Source of the DNA: Cohnella thermotolerans DSM 17683 | Lineage (GTDB): Bacteria > Bacillota > Bacilli > Paenibacillales > Paenibacillaceae | DNA: 64,000 nucleotides | Assembly: GCF_000429825.1 (NCBI RefSeq) | Contig: NZ_KE386955.1 | Span: 174,204-238,203, forward strand | Direction of reading: 5' to 3' | Part shown: in pieces, positions 63,304-64,000 of the stretch | Position numbering within the stretch: position 1 is the stretch's first letter | How the letters are laid out: each line of letters starts with the position of its first letter | Notes under the pieces: generated by a model | Seen by the model: only the letters and a program-made list of their open reading frames with translations | Told to the model about the DNA's origin: nothing | Database searches by the model: none | Made by a program: the position numbers and the translations under genes

Positions 63304-64000
63304 TTACTTCATCGGAATAAACAGAATGTTCATCGGCAGGTTTGAGCCGAGCGCGGTCAGGAAGCTGATTTCGACCGTCTCCGTGAAAGGCCCGGTCCGG
63401 TACAGGACGCAAGCCTGGTTCGGATTTTGCAGCAGGCTGGAATTGGACACCATGACCGCCGTGTCGTTCACCTTGAAGACGCCGGAATAGACGCCGCCGC
63501 GGGCGTTGGCGGCGATCAGCGTGTTCGGTTCGACTTGAACGGTCATGTGGTAGAGAACGCCGAAGTTGCCCCAGTTGTTCTCGTAAATGCCGTTCAGCAT
63601 GTCTCTGCCGTCAAGCGCCGGATCGTTCTTGTGATCGCCGAACAGAATGCGCTGCGGTTCCCCGCCGAGCTTCTGACCGATCGTCACTTCGCGGTCGGCG
63701 CCCTGGAACGTACCGCGGATATGCTTGCCGTCGCGCGGCAGATTGCCGAACGAAGCCATTGCTTGCAGCGGATCGCGGCCGTCTTTTTTCATGGCGAACA
63801 GCGTAAATTTCACCGGAGCGGAAGCGTTCAGGTCGGCGTAGGCCGAGAACACCTGATTCGTCTTCAGGGGCTGATCGCCAAGCTGCGGCATGATCAGCTT
63901 CGTCTCGCCGGGGGCGAGCGTCGTCAGCGTCGTCGTTCCCGTGCGCTGCGACTCCAAGTAGCGCTCGGCCGCCAGCTTGCCCGTCCAGAGACCGAAGGAG
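63304..64000 (-). CDS. 3' part of a beta-rich extracytoplasmic-type protein (5' end outside the window)
   Basis: The frame stays open to the window edge, so about 232 C-terminal residues are visible. It is beta-rich with Asn/Gly/Thr-rich strands and no transmembrane helix (for example LAPGETKLIMPQLG, NLPRDGKHIRGTF, GDHKNDPALDG, YHMTVQVEPNTLIAANARGGVYSG). It recalls the C-terminal part of Paenibacillus copper-amine-oxidase-N-terminal (stalk-domain) proteins, but that is recollection only and the diagnostic domain would lie outside. It is not a complete gene; a TTG at 63957 is internal. Confidence 0.6.
   Translation of the reverse strand, partial: SFGLWTGKLAAERYLESQRTGTTTLTTLAPGETKLIMPQLGDQPLKTNQVFSAYADLNASAPVKFTLFAMKKDGRDPLQAMASFGNLPRDGKHIRGTFQGADREVTIGQKLGGEPQRILFGDHKNDPALDGRDMLNGIYENNWGNFGVLYHMTVQVEPNTLIAANARGGVYSGVFKVNDTAVMVSNSSLLQNPNQACVLYRTGPFTETVEISFLTALGSNLPMNILFIPMK

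Overview
The window looks like part of the chromosome of an endospore-forming, high-GC member of the Bacilli, most likely Paenibacillaceae (Cohnella or Paenibacillus type). The evidence is the complete spoIIIAA-AH operon, spo0A and spoIVB, spore photoproduct lyase, a T-box leader on metG, strong GGAGG ribosome binding sites with many TTG and GTG starts, and a gene order that follows the mntR-yqhO/P/Q/R-aroQ-yqhT-efp-yqhV-spoIIIA-acc-yqhY-nusB-folD-xseAB-ispA-dxs-tlyA-argR-recN-spoIVB-spo0A-bkd block of Bacillus subtilis. The taxonomic call is inference from gene content and base composition. I see no rRNA, tRNA, CRISPR array, insertion sequence, prophage or plasmid genes.

Layout. Bases 1-7250 hold an M20 peptidase, a 31-residue Prli42-type gene, lipB, and a branched-chain 2-oxoacid dehydrogenase set (lpd, bkdAA, bkdAB, bkdB). 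Bases 7400-21760 are the most variable part: a DUF2627 membrane protein, an AraC regulator divergent from a YicI-type alpha-xylosidase, a two-component system, a membrane-anchored parvulin foldase, gamma-glutamyltransferase, amidase, a truncated FAH-domain ORF, and a glycolate oxidase pair (glcD, glcF) divergent from its FadR/GntR-type regulator. From 21775 to 44489 the core block runs on the minus strand: spo0A, spoIVB, recN, argR, an unknown membrane-anchored protein, tlyA, dxs, then ispA-xseB-xseA-folD-nusB with the Asp23/AmaP/DUF2273 trio, accC, accB, the spoIIIA operon and yqhV. 

Bases 44600-56745 carry phosphosulfolactate synthase, DUF441, lysC, efp, a proline peptidase, aroQ, yqhR, yqhQ, yqhP, a short globin-coupled sensor, a patatin, mntR, splB and ccdA. 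Bases 56762-59406 are a zinc ABC uptake operon with a Zur-like box. The last part has metG behind a methionine T-box, yidD, a YitT-family protein, and the 3' part of a secreted-type protein that continues beyond the window.

How the genes work together. LipB and the bkd genes link lipoate attachment to a lipoate-dependent complex. acc, ispA, dxs and efp are central growth functions. argR, mntR and the Zur site handle amino-acid and metal control. Sporulation is wired in visibly: a sigma-H promoter and two exact 0A boxes precede spo0A, and a sigma-E-type promoter precedes spoIIIAA. Several other regulatory sites can be read directly, including a perfect palindrome in front of glcD, the T-box with an ATG specifier before metG, and many intrinsic terminators that split the block into transcription units.
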